DNA of 64,000 nt from DATMRS01 sp035566015 (GCA_035566015.1 DATMRS010000002.1:62001-126000); one strand, 5' to 3'; positions 1 to 8,526 are shown, counted from the first letter of the stretch. Numbers and translations are program-made. The notes: generated by a model from the sequence alone, not told the origin.

Positions 1-1130
1 GCGGCGATCTCGTCATGCACGGCGGCGAGCGGCCGGGCGGCGATCTGTTTCACCGCCTCGACCTTGACGACATACCAGCCGAGGTCGCCCTTCACCGGCT
101 GGGTGATGCCGCCCTGCGGCGCGGTGAAGGCGGCCTGGGCGATGGCGGGGGAGGCGGCCTTCGCGAACGCGTCGTGATCGACTTCGCCGACAGCGGTGTC
201 GCCGGGCTGGAACCCCGCTTCGCGCGCGGCCTGATCGAAGCTCGTCCCCGCCTTCACCTTGGCGGCGAACGCATTGGCGCTCTTCTCATCGGGCAGGATG
301 ATCCGCTCAAGCTTGCGCGTCTCGCGCGCGGCATAGGCGGCGGCATTGTCCTTGTAATAAGCGGCGATCTCCGCCTCGGTCGGGGCGGCGGCCTTCGCCT
401 GTTCCTCGCCGAACACGGCATAGCGCAGCACGCGCCGCTCGGGCACCGTATAGCGCGCGACATTCGCCTTGTAATAAGCCGCGATGTCGGCGTCCGAAGG
501 CGCGGCGCCCGCCGGCACCGCCGCTACCGGCACGATGCCGACCAGCCCCTCGCGCGCCTCAAGCAGCAGCGAGGCATAGGGCTCGACGAGCCCGATAGGC
601 GCCTTCGTCCCCGCGGCGATCGGCATAAGCAACTGGCGACGGATCGCGCCCGAGGCGATATCGGCGCGCAGCTCGCGCTCGGTGATCTGCCGCTGCGCGA
701 GCAGCGAGCGCATCAGTTCGGGATCGAACTTGCCGGTGGGGCCAGAAAAGGCCGGGATGCTGGCGATCTCGCCGTCGATCAGCCGTTCGCTCGCCACCAC
801 GCGATGCTTCCGGCCCCACTGGGCGAGCACGCGATCGTCGACATATTGGCCGATAACCTGCTCCAGCCCGCCGGCGGCGATGAACTTCGGCATGTCGAGG
901 CCTGGATTCTGCTGCCGCGCGGCCTCCAGCGCATTTTGCGCACGCTGCGATATCTCGGTGGCCGAAATCGCTTCCTTGCCGACAGTCGCGATCACCTCGC
1001 CATTGGCGCTGCCGCCATTGCCCCCCATTCGCGAGGACATGACGTCGCCGATGACGAACGCCGCCACGACCAAGACGAACAAGGCGATCGAGAGCCAGGA
1101 ACTGAGTGCGCGTCGGAAGAACGAGATCAT
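1..1130 (-). CDS. ppiD: PpiD-like peptidyl-prolyl isomerase (N-terminal part)
   Basis: The minus-strand frame stays open from an ATG at 1130 to the window edge, giving 376 residues with the C-terminus missing. The product begins MISFFRRALSSWL and has one membrane anchor at about residues 12-29. A SurA/PpiD N-terminal chaperone region (KEAISATEISQRAQ) and the start of a parvulin-like region follow. This is the build of PpiD, a membrane-anchored periplasmic folding factor for outer-membrane and secreted proteins. It is divergent from tpiA across a 114-bp gap. The call is by family resemblance. The parvulin catalytic residues lie near or beyond the edge and could not be checked. Confidence 0.85.
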   Translation of the reverse strand, partial: MISFFRRALSSWLSIALFVLVVAAFVIGDVMSSRMGGNGGSANGEVIATVGKEAISATEISQRAQNALEAARQQNPGLDMPKFIAAGGLEQVIGQYVDDRVLAQWGRKHRVVASERLIDGEIASIPAFSGPTGKFDPELMRSLLAQRQITERELRADIASGAIRRQLLMPIAAGTKAPIGLVEPYASLLLEAREGLVGIVPVAAVPAGAAPSDADIAAYYKANVARYTVPERRVLRYAVFGEEQAKAAAPTEAEIAAYYKDNAAAYAARETRKLERIILPDEKSANAFAAKVKAGTSFDQAAREAGFQPGDTAVGEVDHDAFAKAASPAIAQAAFTAPQGGITQPVKGDLGWYVVKVEAVKQIAARPLAAVHDEIA

Positions 1131-1244
1131 CGTGGGTCCACTGGCCGAGACTGTCAGGAGCGAACGCCATAGAGGCGTGGGGTTGCGGCTTCAAGCGCGG
1201 CGCGGCTAGGAGCAGGCGGCATCAACGCACGAAGGGAGAGGGCC

Positions 1245-1988
1245 TTGCGCAAGCTGGTGGCGGGAAACTGGAAGATGAACGGCTCGCTGGAGGCGCTGGC
1301 GGAGCTGGACGCGATCGCCGATGCTGGCGCGCGGCATCCCGCACTCGACATCGCGATCTGCCCGCCCTTCACGCTGATCGCGCCCGCCGCGGCGCGCCGG
1401 CCCGATCTTCCGATCGGCGCGCAGGATTGCCATGCCGTCGCCTCGGGCGCGCATACCGGGTGCGTTTCGGCGGGGATGATCGTCGAGGCGGGCGGGCGGC
1501 TGACGATCGTCGGCCATAGCGAGCGGCGCGCCGACCAGCATGAGACCGATGCCGAGGTGAAGGCCAAGGCGACGGCGGCGATCGCGGCCGGGCTTGTCGC
1601 GATCGTCTGCGTCGGCGAAACCGAAGCGGAGCGCGACGCCGGCGACGCGGTGGCGGTCGTCACCCGTCAGCTTCAGGGATCGCTGCCCGCCGGCGGAATC
1701 GGCGACACGCTGGTCGTCGCTTATGAACCGGTCTGGGCGATCGGCACCGGGCGGACCCCGTCGCTCGCCGACGTGGCGGCGATGCACGGCGCGATCCGCG
1801 CCGAGTTGCGCCGGCTGCTGGGCGAGGAGGGCGCGCGCGTCCGCATTCTCTATGGCGGCTCGGTCAAGCCGGGTAATGCGCGCGAACTGATGGCGATCGC
1901 CGACGTCGATGGCGCGCTGGTCGGTGGGGCAAGCCTGAAGGCGGCCGATTTCGTGCCGATCATCGAAGGGGCCGCGGCATCGTCCTGA
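1245..1988 (+). CDS. tpiA: triose-phosphate isomerase
   Basis: Interconverts dihydroxyacetone phosphate and glyceraldehyde 3-phosphate in glycolysis and gluconeogenesis. The 247 residues fit the family length. Catalytic residues are visible: Lys10 in GNWKMN, His91 in VGHSERR and Glu161 in YEPVWAIGTG. The phosphate-binding YGGSV and VGGASL loops lie near the C-terminus. The start is TTG, chosen because a GGGAGAG ribosome site lies just upstream and the product then begins at the conserved N-terminal strand. It is followed by secG on the same strand, as is common in sphingomonads. Confidence 0.97.
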   Translation: MRKLVAGNWKMNGSLEALAELDAIADAGARHPALDIAICPPFTLIAPAAARRPDLPIGAQDCHAVASGAHTGCVSAGMIVEAGGRLTIVGHSERRADQHETDAEVKAKATAAIAAGLVAIVCVGETEAERDAGDAVAVVTRQLQGSLPAGGIGDTLVVAYEPVWAIGTGRTPSLADVAAMHGAIRAELRRLLGEEGARVRILYGGSVKPGNARELMAIADVDGALVGGASLKAADFVPIIEGAAASS

Positions 1989-2028
1989 ACCGGCGCGGTT
2001 GAATAAAGAGGGGCGATTCTGTAGAGCC

Positions 2029-2068
2029 GACCGGATTCGACCGATTTTGCCGGTCCGCCGCCTTTTTT
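2029..2068 (+). terminator. possible weak terminator between tpiA and secG
   Basis: GACCGG at 2029-2034 can pair with CCGGTC at 2050-2055, and a run of six T follows at 2063-2068. The stem is only 6 bp with a 15-nt loop, so it may only reduce read-through into secG. Seen by eye; no folding energy was computed. Confidence 0.3.
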
Positions 2069-2087
2069 GCGAAAGACGTTCCCCGCG

Positions 2088-2498
2088 ATGCTGTTCATAT
2101 TCCTGCTCGTCGTTCACGCGATCATCGCTGCCGCGCTCGTCGCGGTCATCCTCATGCAGCGTTCGGAGGATAGCGGGCTCGGCATGGGTGGCGGCGGCAG
2201 CCCCTCCGGCCTGATGAACGCGCGCGGCGCGGCGGATTTCCTGACGCGCGCAACGTCGGTGCTCGCGACGATCTTCGTGCTGATGTCGATCGGCCTCGCC
2301 GTGCTGGCGGCCTCGCGCAGCGGCGAGCGCACGATCGACACGTCGCTGGCGCGTCCGGCCGGCACCGCGAGTCAGCCCGCGACGCCCGCGCCCGAGCCGC
2401 CGGCGGTGCCGCTGGCGCAGGACCAGGGCCAGGCGCCGGCGTCCACCCCGGCCGATCAGGCCCCGGCGGCCCCCACCGCACCCGCGCCGCAGAAGTAA
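2088..2498 (+). CDS. secG: preprotein translocase subunit SecG
   Basis: Small inner-membrane subunit of the SecYEG channel. The 136-residue product starts MLFIFLLVVHAII and has two membrane helices (about residues 2-22 and 52-72). They are joined by the typical Gly/Ser-rich loop (LMQRSEDSGLGMGGGG) and the conserved FLTRATSVLA segment. The long Pro/Ala/Gln tail after residue 85 is usual in alphaproteobacterial SecG. The ATG at 2088 is preferred over an in-frame TTG at 2067 because it puts the first helix at the N-terminus, as in homologues. Confidence 0.93.
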   Translation: MLFIFLLVVHAIIAAALVAVILMQRSEDSGLGMGGGGSPSGLMNARGAADFLTRATSVLATIFVLMSIGLAVLAASRSGERTIDTSLARPAGTASQPATPAPEPPAVPLAQDQGQAPASTPADQAPAAPTAPAPQK

Positions 2499-2543
2499 GA
2501 CGGCGCTTTCGCGGGCGATTTTTTCGCTCATCCACAGATTTCT

Positions 2544-2577
2544 GGCCGGGGCAAGGATTTGCCGCCTTGCCCCGGCC
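2544..2577. terminator. strong perfect hairpin after secG
   Basis: A 13-bp perfect inverted repeat (GGCCGGGGCAAGG and its complement, loop of 8) lies 45 bp after the secG stop and 28 bp before pyrG. It has no T-tract on either strand. It could end the tpiA-secG transcript with help from Rho, or be a 5' leader structure of pyrG. The strand of action is unclear. Confidence 0.4.
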
Positions 2578-2605
2578 GCGCAATCGCGGCTAAGCCTTTT
2601 CTCCC

Positions 2606-4240
2606 ATGGCGCGGTATATATTCATAACCGGCGGCGTGGTCTCCTCGCTCGGCAAGGGTTTGATGGCGGCTAGTCTGGCCGCCCTCCTGCAAGCGCGCGG
2701 ATACCGCGTACGCATCCGGAAATTCGACCCCTATCTCAACGTCGATCCGGGGACGATGAGCCCTTATCAGCATGGCGAGGTCTACGTCACCGACGACGGG
2801 GCCGAGACGGATCTCGACCTTGGCCATTATGAGCGATTCACCGGCGTGCCGTCGCGTCAGTCGGACAATGTCACGTCAGGCCGGATCTATCAGACAATCA
2901 TCGCCAAGGAGCGGCGCGGCGACTATCTGGGCGCCACCGTCCAGGTGATCCCCCACGTCACCGACGCGATCAAGGAATTCGCGCGCACCGACGTGAGCGA
3001 TCTCGATTTCGTCCTGTGCGAGATCGGCGGGACGGTGGGTGACATCGAATCGCTGCCGTTCATCGAGGCGATCCGGCAGCTTCGCAACGATGTCGGTCGC
3101 GCCAATGCCGTATTCGTCCACGTCACGCTCGTCCCCTATATCGCGGCGGCGGGCGAGTTGAAGACCAAGCCGACGCAGCATTCGGTGCGCGAGCTGACCT
3201 CGCTCGGCATTCAGCCCGACGTGCTCGTCTGCCGGTCCGACAGGCCGTTGCCGGAGAGCGAGCGCGCCAAGATCGCCTTGTTCTGCAACGTGCCGGCGGA
3301 AGCCGTCATCCCCGCGCTCGACGCGAAGAGCATCTATGGCGTCCCGCTCCAATATCATGCCGAAGGGCTCGATCGCGCGGTCCTTACCGCCTTCGGGATC
3401 GAGGCTGCAGGCTCGCCCGATCTGACGCGCTGGACGGGCATCATCGATCGCATCGCCAATCCTGAAGGCGAAGTGACGGTGGGCGTCATCGGCAAATATA
3501 CCGGCCTGCTCGACGCCTATAAGTCGTTGCATGAGGCGCTAGTCCATGGCGGCATCGCCAATCGGGTGAAGGTCAACATACGCTGGCTCGACGCCGAACT
3601 GTTCGAGGGCGAGGCGTCCGAGATCGCGGCGCAGCTCGAACCGTGTCACGCGATCCTCGTCCCCGGCGGCTTCGGCGAGCGGGGGAGCGAAGGGAAGCTG
3701 GCGGCCGTCCGCTTCGCGCGTGAGCGCCGCGTGCCTTTCTTCGGCATCTGCCTCGGCATGCAGATGGCCTGCATCGAGGGCGCGCGGAACACTGCGGGCG
3801 TCATGCGGGCATCGAGCACCGAGTTCGGCGCGACGAGCGAGCCGGTGATCGGCCTCATCACCGAATGGGAATCGAGCCGTGGGCTGGAGCAGCGTTCGGC
3901 GGACGGAGACAAGGGCGGCACGATGCGGCTGGGCGCCTATCCCGCGGTGCTGACGCCGGGTAGCCGCGTCGCCGACATCTATGGCGTTACCGAGATTTCG
4001 GAACGCCATCGCCACCGCTATGAGGTGAACATCCATTATCGCGAGGCGCTGGAGCAGGGGGGACTCGTCTTTTCGGGCATGTCGCCCGACGGCGCGCTGC
4101 CCGAGGTGGTCGAGCGGCGCGATCATCCCTGGTTCGTCGGCGTCCAGTTCCATCCCGAGCTGAAATCGAAGCCCTTCGATCCGCATCCTTTGTTCAGGAG
4201 CTTCATCGAAGCGGCGGTGCATCAAAGCCGGCTGGTTTAG
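2606..4240 (+). CDS. pyrG: CTP synthase
   Basis: Makes CTP from UTP, ATP and glutamine. The 544 residues match the family. The N-terminal synthetase domain carries the P-loop-like FITGGVVSSLGKGL and the GGTVGDIES motif. The C-terminal class I glutamine amidotransferase domain carries GGFGERG, the nucleophile Cys382 in GICLGMQ, and the His/Glu pair in QFHPELKS. Nothing is missing. It follows secG after a hairpin and is followed by a REPIN-like repeat rather than an ordinary T-tailed terminator. Confidence 0.98.
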   Translation: MARYIFITGGVVSSLGKGLMAASLAALLQARGYRVRIRKFDPYLNVDPGTMSPYQHGEVYVTDDGAETDLDLGHYERFTGVPSRQSDNVTSGRIYQTIIAKERRGDYLGATVQVIPHVTDAIKEFARTDVSDLDFVLCEIGGTVGDIESLPFIEAIRQLRNDVGRANAVFVHVTLVPYIAAAGELKTKPTQHSVRELTSLGIQPDVLVCRSDRPLPESERAKIALFCNVPAEAVIPALDAKSIYGVPLQYHAEGLDRAVLTAFGIEAAGSPDLTRWTGIIDRIANPEGEVTVGVIGKYTGLLDAYKSLHEALVHGGIANRVKVNIRWLDAELFEGEASEIAAQLEPCHAILVPGGFGERGSEGKLAAVRFARERRVPFFGICLGMQMACIEGARNTAGVMRASSTEFGATSEPVIGLITEWESSRGLEQRSADGDKGGTMRLGAYPAVLTPGSRVADIYGVTEISERHRHRYEVNIHYREALEQGGLVFSGMSPDGALPEVVERRDHPWFVGVQFHPELKSKPFDPHPLFRSFIEAAVHQSRLV

Positions 4241-4269
4241 CCGGTCGCAACGGCCTCAGCCCCGCACAC

Positions 4270-4364
4270 CGTCATTCCGGCGGAAGCCGGAATCCATGGA
4301 TAGCGAGTCGATCCATAAGGAAGCGAGTCGAGTCCGTAGGCCCCGGCTTTCGCCGGGGTGACGG
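4270..4364. repeat. REPIN-like palindromic repeat doublet, copy 1
   Basis: GTCATTCCGGCGGAAGCCGG opens the element and an inverted copy ending in CCGGGGTGAC closes it about 95 bp later. Each arm is itself a hairpin. The interior contains CGAGTCGATCC, shared with copies near 12.1-12.7 kb and, in part, 47.5 kb. It sits 3' of pyrG and 3' of the small minus-strand gene, so it separates convergent transcripts. Confidence 0.8.
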
Positions 4365-4379
4365 GGGCCGACGCGCGTT

Positions 4380-4580
4380 TCAGCCGGTGAATTTTCGAAG
4401 AATTTCTGCCGCCTGCTTTGTCCGGGCCGCATCCTGATCCGGGCTTTGGACGGTCTGCTGCCCGGCGGGTTTCGCGTGCGGCTTGCCGGCGACGTCGATC
4501 GCCCACCACAGGATGCCCGCCGCCCAGAGCAGGGCGATCCACCGGCTTTTGAAAATAGAGCTGTGGCGGAAGGGGAACAT
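4380..4580 (-). CDS. small single-pass membrane protein of unknown function
   Basis: Sixty-six residues beginning MFPFRHSSIFKSRW, with one hydrophobic helix at about 12-30 (ALLWAAGILWWAIDVAG) and a polar tail ending AAEILRKFTG. I recognise no domain. A positively charged N-terminus, one helix and a Gln/Asp/Ala-rich tail look like a genuine inner-membrane microprotein rather than a shadow frame, and the opposite strand carries no convincing gene. It ends next to the repeat at 4270-4364 and is downstream of the proline-rich gene on the same strand. Function unknown. Confidence 0.6.
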   Translation of the reverse strand: MFPFRHSSIFKSRWIALLWAAGILWWAIDVAGKPHAKPAGQQTVQSPDQDAARTKQAAEILRKFTG

Positions 4581-4607
4581 CGCCCGACCGCTATGCGCGT
4601 GAGTCGG

Positions 4608-4784
4608 TTATCGGCGGGTAAAGGCGCCGTCCCTCTTCTGTATCGCCGGATCGGCCGGTTCGGGCGGCATGGGATCGATCGGCGTTGGCACAGGATCGTC
4701 GATCGGCACGTCAGGGGGTGTCACGGGCGGCGGCGGATTGACCGGCGGGACAGGGTTGGGCGCAGGCGGCGGCTCGGTAGCCAT
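4608..4784 (-). CDS. proline-rich small protein of unknown function
   Basis: Fifty-eight residues, starting MATEPPPAPNPVPP, almost entirely Pro/Asp/Val/Ile repeats of the type PPVTPPDVPIDDPVP and ending QKRDGAFTRR. The ATG at 4784 is chosen because a perfect GGAAGGAG ribosome site lies about 8 nt upstream. A longer in-frame start at 4931 would have to read through a strong terminator hairpin. There is no signal peptide or helix, and the chain is probably disordered. Similar Pro/Asp-rich microproteins occur in sphingomonads, but I know of no assigned role. Confidence 0.6.
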   Translation of the reverse strand: MATEPPPAPNPVPPVNPPPPVTPPDVPIDDPVPTPIDPMPPEPADPAIQKRDGAFTRR

Positions 4785-4853
4785 AGGTTCGTCTCCTTCC
4801 CTCTTGAACGCGGCGGCGGACGAACGGCTCCGTTGGGACGGACGGAGGCCCAG

Positions 4854-4890
4854 AAAAGCAAACGCCTGGGAAACCGAGGTTCCCCAGGCG
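4854..4890 (-). terminator. strong intrinsic terminator on the minus strand
   Basis: Positions 4863-4890 form a near-perfect hairpin (CGCCTGGG against CCCAGGCG, continuing through AACC/GGTT). On the minus strand it is followed at once by TTTGCTTTT. The plus strand has no T-run after the stem, so the direction is minus. No protein gene upstream on that strand explains it. It therefore ends either a small RNA or an attenuated leader of the gene at 4784. Confidence 0.75.
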
Positions 4891-5025
4891 CCGCGTGACG
4901 AAAAATCGTCATCCCCCTTGTTGGTTGGCATTGCGCCCGCTCACAATGCCGTCCCCCTGTTACGGCATCGCGGGGCGCCCGCGCCTCCCCGAACCACGGC
5001 CATTGTTGCCTGTGTTCGTAAGTCT
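4854..5025 (-). ncRNA. candidate structured small RNA or attenuator leader
   Basis: About 340 bp before proS hold no convincing gene. The part next to the terminator is rich in hairpins. TGACGA/TCGTCA pairs across 4896-4911. The segment 4944-4952 (minus strand ACGGCATTG) can pair with ATGCCGT at 4962-4968 or with CAATGCC at 4927-4933, but not both. A weak promoter-like pair (ATGACA, 17 nt, TAGCAA with the -10 at about 5027-5032) would start an RNA of about 165 nt. I see no tmRNA, SRP or RNase P signature. The 5' end is a guess. Positions 5033-5232 hold nothing else I can name. Confidence 0.4.
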
Positions 5026-5232
5026 GTTGCTAGGCAATGCCGCCGCGTTTGTCATGGCCCTTCATGTGAGGTTAAGCCGAAAGGGGTGCCCCTGTGCCTT
5101 AAACGCAACATATGCCTTTCAGGGGCGCAACGATGATCCCGGCGGCCGATCCGGCGAAATCCCCGCTCGCATGCGGGCCAAACAGCCTCTAGAGCAGGGG
5201 CCTGTCATCTTCCTTTGCGGACCGGTTTGTCG

Positions 5233-6549
5233 ATGCGTCTTTCCCATTATGTGCTGCCTGTTTCGAAAGAATCCCCCGCCGATGCGCAGATCGTCAGCCA
5301 TAAGCTGATGCTGCGCGCGGGCCTGATCCGCCAGACGGCGGCGGGCATCTATGCGTGGCTGCCACTCGGCTATCGCGTGCTGCGCAAGATCGAGCAGATC
5401 GTGCGCGAGGAGCAGGACAAGGCCGGCGCGATCGAATTGCTGATGCCGACGATCCAGTCCGCCGATCTGTGGCGGGAATCGGGCCGCTATGACGATTATG
5501 GCGCGGAAATGCTGCGCATCAAGGATCGCCACGACCGCGACATGCTCTACGGTCCCACCGCCGAGGAGGTCATCACCACGCTTTTTCGCGAGTCGGCGCG
5601 CAGCTATCGCGACCTGCCGCGCACGCTCTACAATATCCAGTGGAAGTTCCGCGACGAGGTGCGCCCCCGTTTCGGCGTGATGCGCGGCCGCGAATTTCTG
5701 ATGAAGGATGCCTATTCCTTCGATCTCGACGAAGCGGGGGCGCGGCATAGCTATAACAGGATGTTCGTCGCCTATCTGCGCACCTTCGCGCGGATGGGGC
5801 TGCGCGCGATCCCGATGCAGGCGGATACCGGCCCGATCGGCGGGGATCTCAGCCATGAGTTCATCGTGCTGGCCCCCACCGGCGAGAGCGAGGTTTTCTA
5901 TCATCGCAACTGGGAAGAGCCGGCGGTCGTCGAGACGATCGATTTCGAGGATGTCGAAGGTTTGCAAGCCGTCGTTTCCGGCCTGACGCGCGATTATGCC
6001 GCGACCGACGAAAAGCGCGATCCCGCGCGCGAGGCGGAGGCGGGCGAGGCGCTGCGCCAGTCGCGCGGCGTCGAAGTCGGCCATATCTTCTTCTTCGGCA
6101 CCAAATATTCGGCGCCGATGGGCCTCAAGGTGCAGGGTCCGGACGGCGCGGAAATCGTCCCGCAGATGGGTAGCTACGGCATCGGCGTGTCCCGGCTGAT
6201 GGGCGCGATCATCGAGGCGAGCCATGACGAGGCGGGTATCATCTGGCCCGAGGCGGTGGCCCCGTTCCGCATCGGCCTCATCAACATGCGCGCCGATGAC
6301 GAGCGGTGCCGCGCGGCGGCGGATGACCTGTATTCCAAGTTGACGATGGCGGGCGTCGAGACTTTGTACGACGATCGTGACGAGCGCGGCGGGGCCAAGT
6401 TCGCGACGATGGACCTGATCGGCCTGCCCTGGCAGATCGTCGTCGGCCCCAAGGGGCTGGATCGCGGCATCGTCGAGCTGAAGAACCGCGCGACGGGCGA
6501 GAAAGAGGAATTGCCGATCGACAGTGTGCTGACGAGATTCGGGGCCTGA
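5233..6549 (+). CDS. proS: proline--tRNA ligase, short form without insertion domain
   Basis: Charges tRNA-Pro with proline. At 438 residues it is the compact alphaproteobacterial form that lacks the editing insertion domain found in E. coli ProRS. Class II motif 2 is seen in FRDEVRPRFGVMRGREF, and motif 3 in YGIGVSRLMGAI; the C-terminal anticodon-binding domain runs from about residue 340. The ATG at 5233 (MRLSHYVLP) is preferred to an in-frame TTG at 5215. Six bases separate it from lolC, so proS-lolC-lolD probably form one transcript. Without the insertion domain, editing of Ala-tRNA-Pro needs a separate protein. The YbaK homologue at 51964 edits Cys-tRNA-Pro. Confidence 0.97.
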   Translation: MRLSHYVLPVSKESPADAQIVSHKLMLRAGLIRQTAAGIYAWLPLGYRVLRKIEQIVREEQDKAGAIELLMPTIQSADLWRESGRYDDYGAEMLRIKDRHDRDMLYGPTAEEVITTLFRESARSYRDLPRTLYNIQWKFRDEVRPRFGVMRGREFLMKDAYSFDLDEAGARHSYNRMFVAYLRTFARMGLRAIPMQADTGPIGGDLSHEFIVLAPTGESEVFYHRNWEEPAVVETIDFEDVEGLQAVVSGLTRDYAATDEKRDPAREAEAGEALRQSRGVEVGHIFFFGTKYSAPMGLKVQGPDGAEIVPQMGSYGIGVSRLMGAIIEASHDEAGIIWPEAVAPFRIGLINMRADDERCRAAADDLYSKLTMAGVETLYDDRDERGGAKFATMDLIGLPWQIVVGPKGLDRGIVELKNRATGEKEELPIDSVLTRFGA

Positions 6550-6555
6550 TCGCGC

Positions 6556-7806
6556 ATGATCCTCTCGCGCTACGAGTGGATGATCGCGCGGCGATATCTG
6601 TCGCCGGGACGTGGCGAGGGCTTCATCGCGCTCGTCGCCTCGATCAGCCTCGTCGCGGTGATGCTGGGGGTCGCCGCGCTGATCGTCGTGATGAGCGTGA
6701 TGAACGGTTTCCGCGCCGAGCTGTTCGACAAGATCGTCGGCCTCAATGGCCATGCCGTCGTCCAGGGTTATGGCGGGCGGCTGGACGACTGGCGCGAGAT
6801 CATGCGGGAAGCCAAGGCGACGCCGGGCGTCGTCTCCGCCACTCCGCTGATCGAACAGCCGCTGATGACGAGCTTCAAGGGCCGCGTCGAAGGCGTGCTG
6901 GTGCGCGGCATGCGCGTCGCCGACATACGCAGCAATGCGGCGCTGGAGAATAATGTCGTCGCGGGCAACCTCGACGCGCTGACGCCGGGCAGCAACACGG
7001 TGGCGATCGGCGCGCGGCTGGCCGAGGCGCTGGGCGCGCGCGCGGGCGACGAGATCAGCCTCATCAGCCCGCAGGGGCAGACCACGCCCTTCGGCACCGT
7101 GCCGCGCATCGTCAGCTATCGGATCGCGGCGATTTTCGAGGTGGGCGTCTACGATTACGACAAATCCTTCGTGGTGATGCCGATCGAGGATGCGCAGACG
7201 CTGCTGATGCTGGGCGATGCCGTCGGCATGGTGGAGATACAGACGGTCGATCCCGACAAGGTGGGCGCGATCCTTGCCCCGCTCGCCGCCAAGGTGGGGC
7301 AGAGCGGCGTGGTGAACGACTGGCGATCGATGAACGCCAGCCTGTTCGAGGCGCTGGAGGTGGAGCGCGTCGTGATGTTCTGGATATTGTCGCTCATCAT
7401 TCTCGTCGCGGCCTTCAATATCCTCTCGTCGCTCATCATGCTGGTGCGCGCGAAGACGCGCGACATCGCGATATTGCGAACGATGGGCGCGTCGCGCGGC
7501 GCGATGCTGCGCATCTTTCTGACGGTGGGAGTGACGATCGGCACGGCCGGCACGGCGGCGGGCATGCTGCTCGGTTTCGTGCTGCTGCGTTTCCGGCAGG
7601 ACGTGGTCAACTTCTTCCAGATGGTGACGGGGCAGGACCTGTGGGATCCGTCGATCCGCTTCATCACCGAACTGCCGTCGAAGACCGATCCGTTCGAGGT
7701 GACGGCGATCGTGCTGCTGGCGATCGGATCGACCTTCCTCTTCACCCTCTATCCCGCGTGGAAGGCGGCGAACACCGATCCCGTGCAGGTGCTGCGCTAT
7801 GAGTGA
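6556..7806 (+). CDS. lolC: lipoprotein-releasing ABC transporter permease (LolC/LolE family)
   Basis: Inner-membrane permease that extracts outer-membrane lipoproteins for hand-over to LolA. Its 416 residues show the family plan: a first helix at about 23-48, a large periplasmic domain, then three helices in the C-terminal half (about 275-400) with the FtsX-like core. The RTMGASRGAML coupling motif is intact. Alphaproteobacteria usually encode one LolC/E-type subunit that acts as a homodimer, and only one is present here. The last codons overlap the lolD start by 8 nt, indicating translational coupling. Confidence 0.93.
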   Translation: MILSRYEWMIARRYLSPGRGEGFIALVASISLVAVMLGVAALIVVMSVMNGFRAELFDKIVGLNGHAVVQGYGGRLDDWREIMREAKATPGVVSATPLIEQPLMTSFKGRVEGVLVRGMRVADIRSNAALENNVVAGNLDALTPGSNTVAIGARLAEALGARAGDEISLISPQGQTTPFGTVPRIVSYRIAAIFEVGVYDYDKSFVVMPIEDAQTLLMLGDAVGMVEIQTVDPDKVGAILAPLAAKVGQSGVVNDWRSMNASLFEALEVERVVMFWILSLIILVAAFNILSSLIMLVRAKTRDIAILRTMGASRGAMLRIFLTVGVTIGTAGTAAGMLLGFVLLRFRQDVVNFFQMVTGQDLWDPSIRFITELPSKTDPFEVTAIVLLAIGSTFLFTLYPAWKAANTDPVQVLRYE

Positions 7807-8470
7807 TGTCCTCCACGTCACCGATCTGCGCCGTTCCTTCGTGCAGGGCGGGCTGACGATCGAGGTGCTGCGCGGCGTCGACCTGACGGTGCGGCAGGGC
7901 GAGATCGTCGCGCTGCTCGGCCCCTCGGGATCGGGCAAGTCCACGCTGCTTCAGGCGGTCGGCCTGCTCGAAGGCGGGTTTGAGGGATCGATCCGCATTC
8001 AGGGCGAGGAAGCCGCGCGGCTCGACAATGACGGGCGGACGCGGCTGCGGCGCGAGGCGCTGGGCTTCGTCTATCAGTTCCATCATCTGCTGCCCGATTT
8101 CACCGCGCTCGAAAATGTCGTGCTGCCGCAGCTCATCGCCGACACCGCGACCGACGAGGCGCGCGCGCGGGCCGAATCGCTGCTGGGCGTGCTGGGCCTC
8201 GCGAATCGCCTGACCCACCGGCCGAGCAAGCTGTCGGGCGGCGAGCAGCAGCGCGTCGCCGTCGCCCGCGCGCTCGCCAACAAGCCTGCTCTGGTGCTGG
8301 CCGATGAACCCACCGGCAATCTGGACGAGGCGACCGCAGACGTCGTCCTCGCCGAATTCCTCCGCCTCGTGCGTGGCGAGGGATCGGCGGCATTGGTGGC
8401 GACACATAATGAGCGGCTTGCCGCGAAGATGGATCGCGTCGTGCGGCTGAAGGAAGGCGTGCTCGTCTGA
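7799..8470 (+). CDS. lolD: lipoprotein-releasing system ATPase LolD
   Basis: Cytoplasmic ATPase that powers lipoprotein release together with the preceding permease. The 223 residues contain Walker A GPSGSGKST, the Q-loop in FVYQFHHLLPDF, ABC signature LSGGEQQRVAVARAL, Walker B LVLADEPTGNLD and the switch His in VATHNE. The length is standard for LolD. It overlaps lolC by 8 nt. Confidence 0.96.
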   Translation: MSDVLHVTDLRRSFVQGGLTIEVLRGVDLTVRQGEIVALLGPSGSGKSTLLQAVGLLEGGFEGSIRIQGEEAARLDNDGRTRLRREALGFVYQFHHLLPDFTALENVVLPQLIADTATDEARARAESLLGVLGLANRLTHRPSKLSGGEQQRVAVARALANKPALVLADEPTGNLDEATADVVLAEFLRLVRGEGSAALVATHNERLAAKMDRVVRLKEGVLV

Positions 8471-8526
8471 GGCCGGGCGGCGCATTTTCTTCCCCCGAAT
8501 CGTTCGGGGGCGGTTAGGCTGCACCC

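Noticed and set aside
4784..4931. Longer start at 4931 for the proline-rich gene
   Set aside because: It would translate through the terminator hairpin at 4863-4890, has no ribosome site, and the internal ATG at 4784 has an excellent one.
4854..5025. Known structural RNAs (6S, tmRNA, SRP, RNase P) for the hairpin-rich element
   Set aside because: No signature sequence of these RNAs is present, and the ends do not pair as 6S ends do. It is kept only as an unnamed candidate.
5119..7944. A 941-residue open frame on the minus strand opposite proS and lolC
   Set aside because: It is rich in Arg, His, Asp and Ala in a pattern typical of the complement of GC-rich coding DNA, has no recognisable domain, and lies opposite two well-supported genes. 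The same reasoning removes other long antisense frames, such as 58583-61057, 1206-2531 and 10042-11403.
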